Of a stretch of DNA of 64,000 nucleotides, positions 1 through 12,889 are shown one piece after another. Source of the stretch: Coenobita brevimanus (Eukaryota > Arthropoda > Malacostraca > Decapoda > Coenobitidae); assembly GCA_032717465.1 (NCBI GenBank), contig CM064697.1:7668033-7732032 (forward strand), given 5' to 3'. How positions within the stretch are numbered: the first letter of the stretch is position 1; each line of letters starts with the position of its first letter. The position numbers were made by a program, and so were the translations under genes. A model generated the notes under the pieces. It worked only from the letters and a program-made list of their open reading frames with translations. It was not told where the DNA came from and searched no databases.

Positions 1-780
1 ACTGTTTTTTCCAGCTGTATTTGAGACTATTTTATTTAAGCCAGGAGAGACCCCTATTTGTGGATGGGTTAGAAATAGTCTCCATTAACCACTTTAGAAC
101 TTCTTTCTTGGAGTCCAGAAGTTATTTATTTTCTTTTCTGCCCAGGAGAGACCCCTCATACTGAAGAGGTCAAAATTTTTCCTTCGTCTCATACCACGCC
201 ACTCTCCTTCACTGCTCCTCTCTTTCCCTCACAGTTCCTCCTTTCTCTTACGAGTTCTGTCCATTAACCTCGATATCGTACCTTCTCGTACATTTTCTCT
301 CCTCATATTTCCTTCTTTCCCCTCTGTAGTTTTTACCCTCAACTCCATCTTTTCCATTTTCACCCTTCTCTGTTTCCTTGACTCGCATCCAGTTATCTTC
401 CTCTCCTTTGTTTCCATTCCTCTGTTTCATTTTCTCTTTTCTATGCCGTAACCACAAGGATAGCCAAATTCAGTGTGTCACTAACTGTGCCACTCACTCA
501 TGCATTCACTCACACACGCACTTCTTCACAGAGCCACTGCAAGTTCGTCAATAATGAACTCTGGTAAATTGCAACCGTAGAATTTTATGGTGTACCACCT
601 TTGGGGCGTGTGTTGAGGGGTTGGAGTACTGCTGGTGTGTCTGGTGTGGATCTGGGGCATGTCTGGGGTGTCTGAGGTGCGTGTGGTGTGATCTGAGGTG
701 TGTCTGAGGGGTGTGTCCATAAACAGTGGACACCTTTAGATGTGCTGAGGTGGTGCATATGGTTGGATCGGGTGCGGCTA
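1..780. other. Gene-free stretch with old dispersed repeat
   Basis: No convincing exon was seen. Two degenerate copies of a dispersed motif (consensus GACGATTTTATTCA, followed by a purine-rich GGAGAGACCCC) occur near 25-55 and 125-155. Bases 180-450 are pyrimidine-rich, and 600-720 is a GT-rich low-complexity stretch. Confidence 0.5.
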
Positions 781-784
781 TCAA

Positions 785-851
785 AGATGTCCTTTTCCTG
801 ATATCTGTTTCCATCTCTCTCCTCTGGTTCTCTCCTCTCCTTAGCTTTCCT

Positions 852-894
<43 letters not shown>

Positions 895-1790
895 CTTTGT
901 CCTAAACTTTCTCTCATTTCCCCCACCCTTTCCCATTTTTTCCTCTTCAGTTCCACCTCTTTCCTCTATTTCTCTTCATCTCCTCCATTACTCTCCTTCC
1001 CTTTTCTCTGTTTGTCACTCTCTTCAGTGTCCTCCTCTCTCTTCCATTTCTGTCTCTCCCTCTCCTCCCGTCTCTTCTATTTCTTTTCCTCCTCCTCTGT
1101 CCTTCCCTCCCCTCCGCCGTCCACCTCCAAGGATCAAACAGCGACCATCCTTGTCAGTTTTCAGACATGTCACACTGACCTCTCCCTTACCTCCCTCCCT
1201 CTACCCGTCTACCCTTCCCTCCCCTCCCCTCTCTCTTCCCTACCCCCCCTCCCTCACCTCCTACGTTGTTTCCTTCTCCCTCTGCCCTCATTTCACTCCT
1301 CCCTCCTCCCTCTCCTCTCACTACCCCTCCCCTCTCTCTCTGTTCTACCTACCCTCATCTCCCTCTCCTTGGTTTCTTCTCTCTCTCTGCCCTGCTTTCA
1401 CCCCCCCCCCCTGCCTCTTCTTTGCCCACCCTCCTTTCACTATCCATTCACTCTCTCTTTTCTTTCTCTCCTCACCTTCCTCATTTTATCTTTCCCTTTC
1501 TTACATTTTACACTACCCCCCCTCCTCTGTCCATGTCCTCCTTTCACTATCTGCGCCTATTCCCTTTCATCCTTCCCTATCTACCCCTCCGTCCCCTTCC
1601 ATTCTTCCCTCCCTCTGTTCTTCCATTCTCTTCCTCCGTCCTCTTCATTCTTCAGTTCCGTCTCCTCTTTCTCCGTTCTTCTTTCCCCCCCTTTCGTTTC
1701 ACTCATCTTCCTTCGAGCCTTTCTTCCGTCCTTTAGCGCGGCTTCCTTTATTTTTCCCTGCCAACTCTCCTCACTTACTATTTTATTATG
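785..1790. repeat. Kilobase pyrimidine-rich tract with (CT)n
   Basis: The plus strand is almost all C and T for about 1 kb, with a pure (CT)n array at 856-891. The long Ser/Leu/Pro-rich open frames here are composition artefacts. Such polypurine.polypyrimidine DNA can in principle form triplex structures. Confidence 0.8.
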
Positions 1791-2754
1791 TACTGCCACT
1801 ACTGATAACTTTATTCCCAATGATTACACATTAATAATGAAAGCAGTTTCTTTTCTGGGGTGATAACCAGAATATTTCTTATTATAGGTACTGTAGAGTA
1901 ATAACTGACGACCAGTTTTTTTCAACGTTACACTCTCTGTTCTCTCTGTCTTGGATTGATGGAGGCTCTGGGTACGAAGAGTGTAGTCATGCAACCTCTC
2001 TGCCGTCAGTGGCATTTACTGAGGTTAAGATCTTAGACTTGTAAAGGCTGAGGAAAGGGTGGTTACGACTCCATTAAATACCACAAAGAGCAGTGAAACC
2101 TCCAACGGGGTTTCAAACGAAGTTTCTGCCCTTTGAGCAGCCTCAGAGCTCCTGCCCGGGTGCCTCGCGGCATATGCAGACTTAGCATTGTTCTGTCCTG
2201 CAGTTTTACCTGTGTTGTGAGGGGCCAGTCACATGAGAGTGAGCTTAAGCCACGCCTTCTTGTTCATGTTTTTGTTTTGTTTCGTTTTTTGGCTGGGGAA
2301 AGGTTAGAAATAAATCAGTACCGCGCCCGTACTGGATAACCTACAGCACCCACCTTCACAGAGTGTAGTACCCTTGCTCTGACCCAGCATCCTGGCCATG
2401 TAAGGGGAATGGCGAGTGACGGTTGACTATGACACTTCCTTCTCAGCGATTAATTCATCATAACACTATAACATTCTCTTGTATGTATTTGTATAGTGTT
2501 AATATCGATATGGTTTGTCATTAACGTGCAAGATGATAATAAAACGTATTAGATACGATAAATCGCTTATGTAGAGGTATTATGAAATCTCCAGGGTCAA
2601 ATGAGAATATGGGTCGTTATGTAAGGCAAAAAGTCGGGCACAAAATGTCTTCCTCCTGCACAATGATGTTAGGTATTGAATCAGTATTTGATGGACAGTC
2701 AAGATGGGGTCATGACGCACTCCCCTCCTATCTTAATTCTCTCCCTTCTTTCCT
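1791..2754. other. Gene-free stretch, nothing recognised
   Basis: Mixed-composition sequence. No splice-bounded coding segment or clear repeat family was recognised. Confidence 0.4.
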
Positions 2755-2990
2755 CTCTCCTTTCTTTCACTCGTTCTCTTCATCTCCTTGTGGTAGGTGG
2801 AGGAAACATGGAAGGTGGAGGCGCCTACTACCCATTCACTCGATGCAGTGCAGCCTTCAGGTGACTTTACGCTATGAGACAAGCCAAATGGTTTCTTGTA
2901 CAGGAAACCATTTACCACGTTGGGTGGTAACTATATATCCAAATGGACGCCAAGTTGTCTGGTGTGTTAAGCTGTCTGTAAGGTTTCTAG
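2755..2990 (+). mobile_element. SINE-like dispersed repeat, 5' part
   Basis: This contains the family core: GTGGTAGGTGGAGG, then a segment matching CACTCGATG(C/T)AGTGC, then a hairpin at about 2887-2916 (AAATGGTTTCTTG facing CAGGAAACCATTT), then GGGTGGTAAC. The same blocks recur on the minus strand near 43 kb, 58 kb, 60.4 kb, 63.5 kb and 63.97 kb. The 3' half of the family is too degraded here to trace. Confidence 0.6.
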
Positions 2991-3138
2991 CTGAGGGGTA
3001 GTTGGGATTCATTGTTCACACAGTGCCACTCAGGAGCGAGCCAGGCTGTTCACCTATGCCTTAAAAGTCGGAAATTAGAACCCTAGCCCTGGTAGCCTAC
3101 GCTTCTGATGAAACAAAAAAAAAATTAGATAAATAGAT

Positions 3139-3140
<2 letters not shown>

Positions 3141-3190
<50 letters not shown>

Positions 3191-3431
3191 GTTCACTCCT
3201 CCAGTTCCCCACCATTCCTCCCTTCCTTTACTTTTCGTTTCGTTTTTTCTCCCGCCCTCCTTCCTTTCCTTCTCACTTTTCTCCTTGCTTCTCTTTATAC
3301 CTCCCCTCTCTACTTTTTTTTTCTCACTGACTTTTATTCCTCTTCCTCCTTCACTTTTACTTTCCTCCATCTCTCCCTCTCTGCATCAGGTCCCTCGAAA
3401 ATGAGAAGTGACCAATATCCTTCACTACCAT

Positions 3432-3485
<54 letters not shown>

Positions 3486-3665
3486 GTTAACTCCTTCCGA
3501 GCAATGACATTTTTAAGTTTTTCTTCCTTTACTTCCCTCTTTCTCCCTTTACCTCACCGCCTCCCTTGCTTTATCTTTCCTTCATTTGCTATCTTTCTCT
3601 TTCTCTCCTTCATTCACTGTCTCCTCCTTTCTTTCTCCTTTCTTCTTTCTCTCGTACTCATCTTG

Positions 3666-3722
<57 letters not shown>

Positions 3723-4055
3723 CCTCCTTCCTCCCGTTTCCCCTCTCTTTTTTTTTTTCCTCCCTGCCTCTCTCTCTTGTCTTCCGTTCCCTCTTTCTCT
3801 CTCCTTCTCACCCTGTCTCCCTTCCCCCTCTTTGTCCTTTCTCCTGTTTCCTCTTTCTCCCCTTCCCGCCCGGCCTCTCTCTTCCATTCCTTCCTTCCTC
3901 CTTTATCCCAATTCCCCTTTCCCTCTTTCACTCCCTGCCTCTTTCTCCTTCCTCATTTCTCCTATTTCCTCTTACCCTCTTTCCCTCTCTGCCTCTCTTC
4001 CTCCTAGCTCCTCTTACCCTCTTTCCCTCTCTGCCTCTCTTCCTCCTCCAGGCCC
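3141..4055. repeat. Pyrimidine tract with (TC)n/(GA)n arrays
   Basis: Pure arrays are (TC)n 3141-3187, (GA)n 3435-3482 and (CT)n 3668-3719, embedded in about 900 bp of almost entirely C/T sequence. A tandem duplication of about 45 bp (CTCTTACCCTCTTTCCCTCT...) lies at about 3970-4050. The (TC)n and (GA)n arrays are about 250 bp apart and are mutually complementary. Confidence 0.8.
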
Positions 4056-4633
4056 CATCTGTCTCCTGCGAAAGTCCTGGGTTCGCATTCATAAACTTTA
4101 ACTTAAGTTGTATAAGATAGTCAGTTTATTTATCTTAAGTTATTCATTCACCAAACACATTAAGAATAATCCAGTGAATAACAGCGTGTATAATGCTACA
4201 AAAGCGAATGAATCCTGATAGTATTGTAGTTCTGCATAGATTACTTTTGGTAAAAACTAACTAAGAAGTTCACAAATACCGCCCCTGCCTCAGCCACCGA
4301 TGTCTCTGTGATCGCCTCTCAAGGGGGATGCACCTGGAAAAGAGTTACCTTCCTAGACAGTATTCTTTAAGGCGTACGAGGCTTCCAAGCACTTCCGCCT
4401 TTGTAACTTTTCTCTATACTTATTACACTTTATCCCGGTCAGCCAGAGAGCGTCATTATTGTTTTATTATGGCTACCGAATAGATGATCTGATACGGCAT
4501 AGGGAGGATCTGCAATAGTGAAGGGGTTAATGAATACTATATCTGACCCCACAAGTTCGAAGAAGTTCTACAGTAAGTTTAATAACATTGTTTAATAGCA
4601 GCAAGAATGCAGTGTAAAAGATGTAGCCTACTC

Positions 4634-4714
<81 letters not shown>

Positions 4715-6880
4715 AATTTACGTGAATTTAAAAAAAGATATAAGAGAAGACTGATGAGTCATATTCACAAAAAAATAGTACGGAAGTGGCTCTAGTATCT
4801 AAGGTGACGAGAACACGGGCTCTTGTCTCGTTTGCATCGCAGTCTCATGCATGCTTGGTTAAAATTCTTATCTGTCGCTGCTTCTGTCTCCTCGTCTCTC
4901 ACCAATGTTATCTCATTATTTCACTCTCCATTATTGTTTCCTTTCACGTGATACCTTTTGTTTTCTCCACCATTCTACTTGCTTGTATATCCCAGTCTCA
5001 CTTGGAGTTGTTCAATTCGAGGATTTTTTTTTTTTTTTTATTCTTCTTATCTCGACGTAATTTTATGCTGATCGAGACCTTTTTTTTATTTTAACTGGAT
5101 GCGTTAGATAGGAACCTGGACAAACCTCATCAATACCAGAGACATATATTACGTTGAATACAATTGTCTGGAGATAGCAAGAATAAACTAAAGTAATACG
5201 TTGTCGGACTGAAGGTTTAAGTTCAATGTCCCTTCCTCCATTTCTGTCGTGTCTGTTATGTCCTACTTCTGTGTCAAAAGCTGGGCAGCTTCTATATTCA
5301 TCTCTCATCGCCGTCTTTACCACACCGTCTCTGCCTTCCTTTCTCTGGGATCTATTCTCGTTGTCATAGAGAACATCGTTACTACTCATCCTTGACTGTC
5401 TATATCCCTATTACGCCTAAATATCCACTAGTATATTATTTAAGTCAATCTAATATCGACATAGTTTGCATAAGGAGCGTACAAAAGAACAGTACGCAAC
5501 TATTCATATAAAGAAATAAATTAGCAAGGAAATTGGGCAAGGAATCTCCTTAGACTCTTCAGTTCTGTGATGTATTTCTGTATTTTATCTGCTACATCCA
5601 GATGATTTTATTCAACTCAGGAGAGAGTTCGAACGGGGGGGCGGTTACTTATAGCCTATTATATCCCTGTCACTACTACGGATTCTTCAACGTCACTAAA
5701 AAAAAAACTTCTGTTAACGGCAAGAACAGGGGTAATAGCAGCAGCCCAAGGTTCGTTTGAAACGTTAACCCAGTAGGCTGCAGGCTGAAGTCCTACAGTA
5801 AACCGTCCTCCTTTCGGGGGATAGGGAGGGAGTTGAGGGATGTTTGTATAACCTGGCAGTGCAACGGCCAGGTCTTATCAGTGCCACCAAATGAAGGAGT
5901 CCCTCTCTGGCACCAGTAACAAGAATAAAATATAAAATACGTCAACAGAGTGAATGGGTCAGCGATGAGAAGAAGACGCTCAGAGCGGCATCTGTCGAGG
6001 CGTCTGACTGATGTGTGGTCTTTGCTATCCGTCCATCAGTTTTTGCTTCCATGGGCGTCTCACTTATCCATCTGTCTGCCAGTCTACCTCTCCCTTACTT
6101 ATCCATTATATCCAAGTACATCTCTCGAGTTATCTGTATCATCACCATCGTCATCAACCTGGTCCCATTTCCTATTTTTACACTGAATGTTTATATCTCT
6201 TAATCTCGCACAGAGGTCTCGAGAAACGCACTGCTACATCCAACTAAGAACTATTAAAACTCAATAAAAGAACTACTTCCTCACCAAATACTCTTCAAAG
6301 TAGCCCCAGTCTCAGTCAGAACAGTATAATTATGTCTTGGCGATTTATACATAAGGAGGGAAGAGACTGACTAACGAATCAACATATGAAACTGGATTCC
6401 TTTATGGTACATGATTAGGATCCAGTACTCTAGGCTTGGGGCACGACACGAGTAACTGGATATTCGGTCGCCCACGGTTTTCTTGTCAGTGGATGAATAT
6501 AATGAAGTCTGGATATGAAAAGTGTTACTAAAGACGACATGTGAGGAAAATAATAGCCTTGTACTTACTACGAATCGCTGTTTTTGTCCTTTGATAACTA
6601 AAACATCGTAGAAAGTAAATATAACTGACCATTCTATGTGGGTTTATGAACTGGCATATTTAGTATGTAGCGAACTGTAGATAGAAAGAAAAGTAGAATA
6701 AAAATAAACAAGGAACAGAAACTACGGTAACTGAAAGAACATCATGAGAAACCGACAGCCTGTTTGTTTAAATTGCCGCACATATGATATATTTCTGTTT
6801 ACTCATTTTCATCATTTTTTTGTGTTTTTATGTGGAAATGAACTGAGTGTGATTTGAAGCATAACCTTGGAGGCTGAGGA
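4056..6880. other. Gene-free stretch, microsatellite and AT-rich DNA
   Basis: A compound (TG)n-(GA)n microsatellite lies at 4634-4711. A copy of the dispersed CAGATGATTTTATTCA motif lies near 5597. Poly-T runs occur near 5025-5040. The minus-strand frame at 5063-5389 has no splice or family support. No gene is called. Confidence 0.45.
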
Positions 6881-6883
6881 CCG

Positions 6884-7110
6884 TATTCCGAGTCGATTTC
6901 GGAGATTTCGTGATGCTCCCTCCTCGGCGATTTATTTTGCACATCACACCTTAATAATCCTCTTGTACGTTACTAATACAAACCGTGTCGATATGAAAGC
7001 GTATACACATAACATACAAGAAAAGGTAAGGTGTAATGTGGAAATAAATCAGAAGAAAACGGCACTGCAAATTAACCTATGCCATCGAGAATTAGTCCCG
7101 ATATGAGAAA
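6884..7110. mobile_element. Degraded foldback MITE copy (partial)
   Basis: The left arm (GATGCTCCCTCCTCGGCGAT then TTATTTTG, about 6911-6940) matches the outer arms of the better preserved foldback copies at 7358-7522 and 23801-23970. The right arm is only weakly visible (AAATAAATCAGAAG, about 7041). Confidence 0.4.
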
Positions 7111-7357
7111 TAAACAGCGCAGAAACACCACTTTAATGGTGCAGATTATACAGTAAATATGAATGAAAACTAAGTGGGTGTAGTTATAAAAAAGATAAGT
7201 AATGCACGAGTAAATATATAAATGAATAACCCGTTCAGTGGCAAAGATGGCGCCTTACTATTATTTTCTGCTACTATAGGATGTTATTATGTCGCTTAGG
7301 AAGACATGTCACAGTTAAGGAATTTCTAAGCTTCTCTTCTCGTCAGTTAAGGAAGTT

Positions 7358-7522
7358 CCCTAACGCCTCTTCCTTAGCGATTCATTTTTTGATATGACTG
7401 GTTAATACCCTTGTTTATGTTGTTTACGCAGAGTATGGCGATATTGGAAGGATTTTTGTAACACGAAAAAGGGTTATAAGGTGAATTAAGTAAAATAAAT
7501 AGGTTAGGAAGAGGTGTTAGGG
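7358..7522. mobile_element. Foldback (hairpin) MITE copy 1
   Basis: The left arm CCCTAACGCCTCTTCCTTAG (7358 onward, running into ATTCATTTT) is the near-complement of the right arm ending GAAGAGGTGTTAGGG (to 7522). The arms are about 31 bp with an AT-rich loop of about 100 bp. The same arms recur at 23801-23970. Confidence 0.6.
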
Positions 7523-7955
7523 AGCATCTGTATCCGATTAGAATACAGGCTTCTAAACAAGCTTCATCAACTCATCACTACAGTATTGTCTTTTATTTTA
7601 TTTATAATATAGTCAGACTATTTTATTTAGCTTTAAAAATCTCGAACTAAAGGGGTCAAGCGGGTCTCCACAAACCCCTTCAGTACGATGACTTTTTTTT
7701 TTTTTTTTTTTTTTTTTGAGGGGGGGATTTTCTTCATTTTCGACCCATTAGCCTCATCAGTCATTTTGGTGTCCTTTGCGAATTTGTGCCATCAGTTTAA
7801 TTAACTTTTACTTCTAGCATTTCCGTTGCAAATCTATAACAACCGAAGTATGGGCTTATGACAAAAATATCATGAGCTGAAGTGTTTTCTACCTCCAGGC
7901 GATTTCCCGCAACTGAATGGGTTAACGAGAAGGGCTGTGACTCTCTTGTACTTAC

Positions 7956-8076
7956 CTTGGGGTGCGTTGTGGTGGGCGGATGAGTGGGCGGGGTCTGTTT
8001 CCCCCACGCCCACGCCCACGGTCGGACCCACCAGTAAGAAGGAGCACAAGAACGCCCACTTGATATGGTTGGACAT
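7956..8076 (-). CDS. Candidate first coding exon with signal-peptide-like start
   Basis: On the minus strand an ATG at 8076 opens 40 codons plus one base, then meets a consensus splice donor (CCAAG|GTAAGTAC; exon ends at 7956, phase 1). The peptide begins MSNHIKWAFLCSFLLVGPTV. A basic residue followed by a hydrophobic core of about 13 residues looks like a secretory signal peptide, and the following stretch is Gly/His/Ser-rich. A (CCA)n run immediately precedes the ATG and would lie in the 5' UTR. No family was recognised. The next exon would lie at lower coordinates or outside the window and was not found. It could instead be a chance open frame, but the union of signal-like peptide and strong donor favours a real exon. 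Confidence 0.4.
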
Positions 8077-8224
8077 GGTGGTGGTGGTGGTGGTGGTGGT
8101 TACTTTTTGGTGGCGAGGCTTTGTGGTGGTGATGATAGTGGTGGTGGTTGTGGCTTGGACTGCTGGCGTTCTGTTGGGGAAATATACATATACATTAGCC
8201 CTCTTGTGTTCGGAATAACTCTAT

Positions 8225-8400
8225 TATTCTATTCCAGTTAATGTCAGACGATTTTATTCAGCGGGTAGTAAGTCATAGGAGGCCGAGAAATTAATACCGC
8301 TACCATTATCCTAATCAGGATCGGAACAGCGTTAGTATTCTCATCCAGCTAACTCCAGACGCTTTTATTCATCTGAGTGAGCCGTAGAAACATGAGAAAA
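8225..8400. repeat. Two adjacent copies of dispersed GACGATTTTATTCA repeat
   Basis: Two related blocks (about 8225-8300 and 8330-8400) read TATTCTATTCCAGTTAAT...CAGACGATTTTATTCAGC and TATTCTCATCCAGCTAAC...CAGACGCTTTTATTCATC, each followed by a purine-rich GAGT/GTAGTAAG segment. Related single copies lie near 25, 5597, 7611, 18530, 23462, 24555 and 24930. Confidence 0.5.
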
Positions 8401-8736
8401 TTAAAGTGCATACGTATTTGTCAGTAGCCTGTACATGCACCTCTGTCTGTATGAATGTCGTATCATATTACAAGTACGCAGTACAGCAAATTCTGGCTTT
8501 GAAATTTTAAATTGGAGTATATTTTGAAGGGTGTGCGTATTGTGTGTAGCTTATGCATATATAGATTGCGTAACTTTATGTTTTTACGGATGTATATTTG
8601 CAGTAGAAAAATAAAGTATCCCAAGTAAACATATGTGCAATTCACTTAATAACTAACGAAATGAAAAAGTTCATAATTTTTCCTAGTTAGTAAAATTCAT
8701 ATATATACCAGTCTATGAATGTATGTATGTACTGTA

Positions 8737-8870
<134 letters not shown>

Positions 8871-9099
8871 TAGACAGACAGACAGAGAAGTAGCTGAATA
8901 GAGAGATCTAACAAGAACAAGTACGAATAGAGAAGGTAGGAACGTATGCAGGGAAGAATGGTGTTCCGTGGAGAGGATGAGTTATGACTGAGCAGGGACA
9001 CGGATGCCAGGAGATGTATGATAGGATGTCACCAATTCCCAGGATGCAGCGCAGATGGGTTTCAGAAAGCTATGTTCGTGTCGTTCTACTCGTTTTACT

Positions 9100-9597
9100 T
9101 TAACTTAGGCTATAATTACCATCTCTCCAACCTGAGTATTGAGTTATAACAGGAGATTAACGCTAGAATATGATTTAGTCAAGGAGAAGTGCAAGGGAAA
9201 GAATGTAGAGCTTTGGTCTTTCCATTTTGACCGCTGAGCTGCGTGAAGTAAGTTGCAGAAGGACGAAAATCTAAGGCCGCTGAGCTACGTGAAATAAGCT
9301 GCAAATGAACGAAAATGTAAGGCCACCGAGCTACATGAAAAATATGATTCAAAAGGACGAAAATCTAGGACCACTGAACTACGTGAAATAAGCTGCACAA
9401 GGACCTAAGTCCACTGAGCAACGTGAAATTAGCTACAAAGGGACGAAAATCGAGAACCATTGAGCTACGTGAAATATGTTGCAAAATAGCAAAAATCTAA
9501 GGCCACTGAGCTACGTTAAATTAACTGCAAATGGACGAAAATCTTGGATCAATGAACTAGGCAATATAGCTGTAAAAGAACGAATATTTAAGCCAGG
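9100..9597 (+). repeat. Dispersed repeat with 46-bp minisatellite tail
   Basis: 9100-9228 matches dispersed copies near 22.85 kb and 28.44 kb (GGCTATAATTACCAT, GAGATTAACGCTAGAAT, GGAAAGAATGTAGAG). From about 9229 the tail is amplified as roughly eight tandem units of about 46 bp. The core is GCCACTGAGCTACGTGAAAT followed by AAGCTGCAAA and GGACGAAAATCTAAG. The other two copies show only one or two tail units. Confidence 0.75.
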
Positions 9598-9815
9598 TTT
9601 AGGTGAAAGAAGTATATGAATTTCCTGGTGAACGTCTTATCCTATGTTTTTCCCGTGTTCTCAATCATCTAATTATGTGATCCATTTCATTATTCATCCA
9701 GGCCCTTATCTAATTGCTCACCACGCCTGTCAGCACGTCACCCAAAATTAATTTTTTCTTGCTAGTCGCCTTGACTGGATGGGTGGCTGTTAAACGCACA
9801 CGGAAATTTCAGTAT

Positions 9816-10041
<226 letters not shown>

Positions 10042-10194
10042 CTTCCTAGACACAAACTTCATTAACACAGACGCACGCACACACACTATTTTTAGTTTAG
10101 TGTATCTCATTTCCTCCCCACCGTGTCGCCTCACTTCACCTTGCTCCCACATTCCCCATCTCGAAGTTAGCGAAAGTTTCCCGCCGTGACAGAT

Positions 10195-10789
10195 AAGGGG
10201 GGTTGTGTGAGGCTGTAGGGGAAGGAGGGGGAGGAACAAGAGGGGAGGATGCGGCTGATGGTGACAAGAAGGGAGGAAAGGGATGCACAAGGAGAAAAGA
10301 GTGAGACGATGGAAGACAGAGGCAGACGGAGACTACGACTATAAGGGGAGAGGACTGAAGGAGGAGGAATCAAAAGAAGAGGGAAACGATGGAGGCAGGG
10401 ACACGCGAAAACAAGAAGAGAGGAAAGGAAAGAGGGAACGAGGGGAATATGAGAGCAGGAATTATTAGGGTGAAAGAGAGAATGAGGGAAGCATGAGGAG
10501 AAGAAGAGTCTGAGGACACAAAAGGGTTGAAATGCTGCAGGAGAGCGAAAATAGAGACGAGGAGAGAGGAACAGACGAAAACAAGAAGAGAAGGGGAGGA
10601 GGAGAGGGACTGAGGGGAACATGAGAGACGGAAGGAGCAGTGAAGGAAACATGATGGAAAGAAGTGAGAAGTACCAAGCAGAATGAGAAAGAAGTGCAGA
10701 GATGGGAGACGAGACAGGAGGTAGGGTCACAGAAGGAAACGTGAGGGAAAGGAAGGAAACTGAAAAAGGAGCGGAGAAAGAAAGAAGGA

Positions 10790-10828
<39 letters not shown>

Positions 10829-11800
10829 CACGGAGAAAAGAATGATAGAATGTCGGTTATCACAGTGAAGAAAAGGAAGGAAAATGTAGGGAATCTGACG
10901 GAAAGAAAGGGAAACATGATTATGGGAGTAGGGATGAAAGAAGACTGTAAAAATAGGGAAGGAGAGACAAAAGCAGGGAATATGGAAAATTAGAGAAAAG
11001 GAAGGGAAAGGGAAAGAATGATCGGAAGCAAGGAGAAGGGGAGGGAAGGCAGAGAAACGAAGAATAATACAAATGAAATGTATGAAATCACTACGAATAA
11101 AAGGAAATCTGTGCTGAAACAGAAGAAATGGTATGGGGAGACAAAGAATCAGGGAAGGGAAAAGAGGTGGAAGGAATATTGGACATCAAAGAAAAAGGCC
11201 TGGTGGAAATGAGAGGCGAGGAAAGAGAAGGTAATGTCGATAATATAATCAAAGGAGGGGAGAGTAGGAAAATGCAAGAATCAAATATGAGATAAGAGAA
11301 GCAGATAGGGAAAAAAAGAGGAGACGAAGAGAAAGAGAGAACAAGCGTGGAAAAAAGAGAAGAGAAAGTCGAGGATCAGAAAAGACAAGTTGAAAAGAAA
11401 AACTCGTAAATCAGAGACGTTAAGTATAGAGACGAAAAGGGGAGGGAAGGGAAGAGAAGAAGATGAGAAGGGAGGAGAAGAGAACAGGAGAAGAGACTAG
11501 AGAAGGGGATAGGAGAGGAGAAGAGAATGAAGTCAAGAAAAAAGGGGCAGAGGGAATTTTGATGAAGCGGCAGGACAGGGTTGCTAAGTTGAGGTAGGTA
11601 GGCTTATCAGGGAAGGCAGAAGGGGACACTGACACAAAAATACAGTGGAAAAGTACAGCTTAAGTAACAAGGGGGGAATTGAGGACGGAAATTGGCAGCA
11701 CCGGAAAAGAGGGGTTAGAAGATGGAAAAAGGAAAGAATGGTGGAAAAAGAAAAAAAGCAGTGTTAAAAGGAAATAATAAAAATGTTCGGAAAGGAGAAG
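10195..11800. repeat. 1.6-kb purine-rich tract
   Basis: The plus strand is dominated by A and G (GGAAAG/GAGGAGAA-type words) for about 1.6 kb, including (AG)n at 10793-10826. It has the opposite strand polarity to the pyrimidine tracts at 785-1790 and 3141-4055. Open frames on both strands follow from the composition. Confidence 0.75.
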
Positions 11801-12184
11801 GGAAAGACATAGGAAATTCATCATTATCATCGTTATGAGCATCAACATCGGCATCAGCAGCAGTAACACCATCATTATCATCATTTTCACTATCATCATC
11901 ATTATCATCATCATCTAAATCCTGGCTCCATCTCAAGCAAAATCATATGCTTTTTTTTTTTTTTACTTAGTATGATGGCGGAAAAAAGAAAAACAATGAC
12001 AATAGGGAGTACTGAGGATACGGAGGAAATGAGGAGACATGACCCCATTCAGTACGATGATGTCTTTATATTTATATTTTTTACTGCACTTACTTATTTT
12101 GATGAAGGCCTTTCGTGCTATTAGAGTCAGTCATCAGTATGAAACTATAAATTGATATGGCTACTAATTTCGATTTCATTTTTG
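11801..12184. other. Gene-free stretch with degenerate CAT repeats
   Basis: Degenerate (CAT)n/(ATC)n sequence lies at about 11818-11925. A copy of the dispersed phrase CCCATTCAGTACGATGATG lies near 12043, recurring near 7676. Confidence 0.4.
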
Positions 12185-12540
12185 CCAACCCCATCCATTA
12201 TTAGCCTTCCTTACTCCGTCAGTCCTTTACGGCATCCGTCCCATTTCCCCCTTCGCTTCCTCCTCCCTCAGCCTCCCACAGTCCCCTCTTCCTTCACTTT
12301 ACTTCATCCTTCCCTCTTCCTCCTTCGCTTCATCCCTCCTTCAGCCTCCCACAATTCCTCCTTACTGCACTTTACTTCATCCTTCCCTCTTCCTCCTTTG
12401 CTTCACCCTTCCCTTAGCCTCCCACAAGCCCTTCCTCCCTCACCTTCTACCTCCTTCACCCCACTTCTGTGCCTCTCAGAACACCTTGCCTCCCTGTGCT
12501 ATCCGTTTCTCTTTTGTTCACCGCCTCACATCCCACCCAC
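12185..12540. repeat. Pyrimidine-rich tract with degenerate tandem units
   Basis: This is C/T-rich sequence with roughly 75-80-bp degenerate repeats of CTTTACTTCATCCTTCCCTC and similar words. No coding call is made. Confidence 0.6.
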
Positions 12541-12889
12541 ACTATTATACTTGGTGACAATGAACTCTCACCATCAAAAAGGTATCGAACCCAGACAATG
12601 TACTGTTGAAGCCGCACCAACACACACGTCACTATTATCACACCTACAACAATAAGAAGTACTATTACTACTATTAATTTTTGAAGTTCTACCTAACACG
12701 ACCTCTATTTATTTGAAGCTGTGTTGGGAAGAATAAAATTAATCTTACTAATTCATTCCGTTGGCCTCGCGCACACTAACCATTGTAGTCCTAATCATAT
12801 GTCTAAAACTTTATTCAGTTCTTCTTTACCCAACGAATCTGATACAGTAACAGAAATTCTAATCTACACATTAACTGGTCGCTAGCTGA

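Noticed and set aside
1012..1863. 283-codon Ser/Leu/Pro-rich open frame
   Set aside because: It is a product of nearly pure C/T composition, which lacks stop codons in all plus frames. The same holds for the long frames at 3504-4120, 15073-15549 and 19255-19896.
5063..5389. 108-codon minus-strand frame as a second exon of the 7956-8076 candidate
   Set aside because: I could not find an acceptor of the required phase and the peptide shows no family features.
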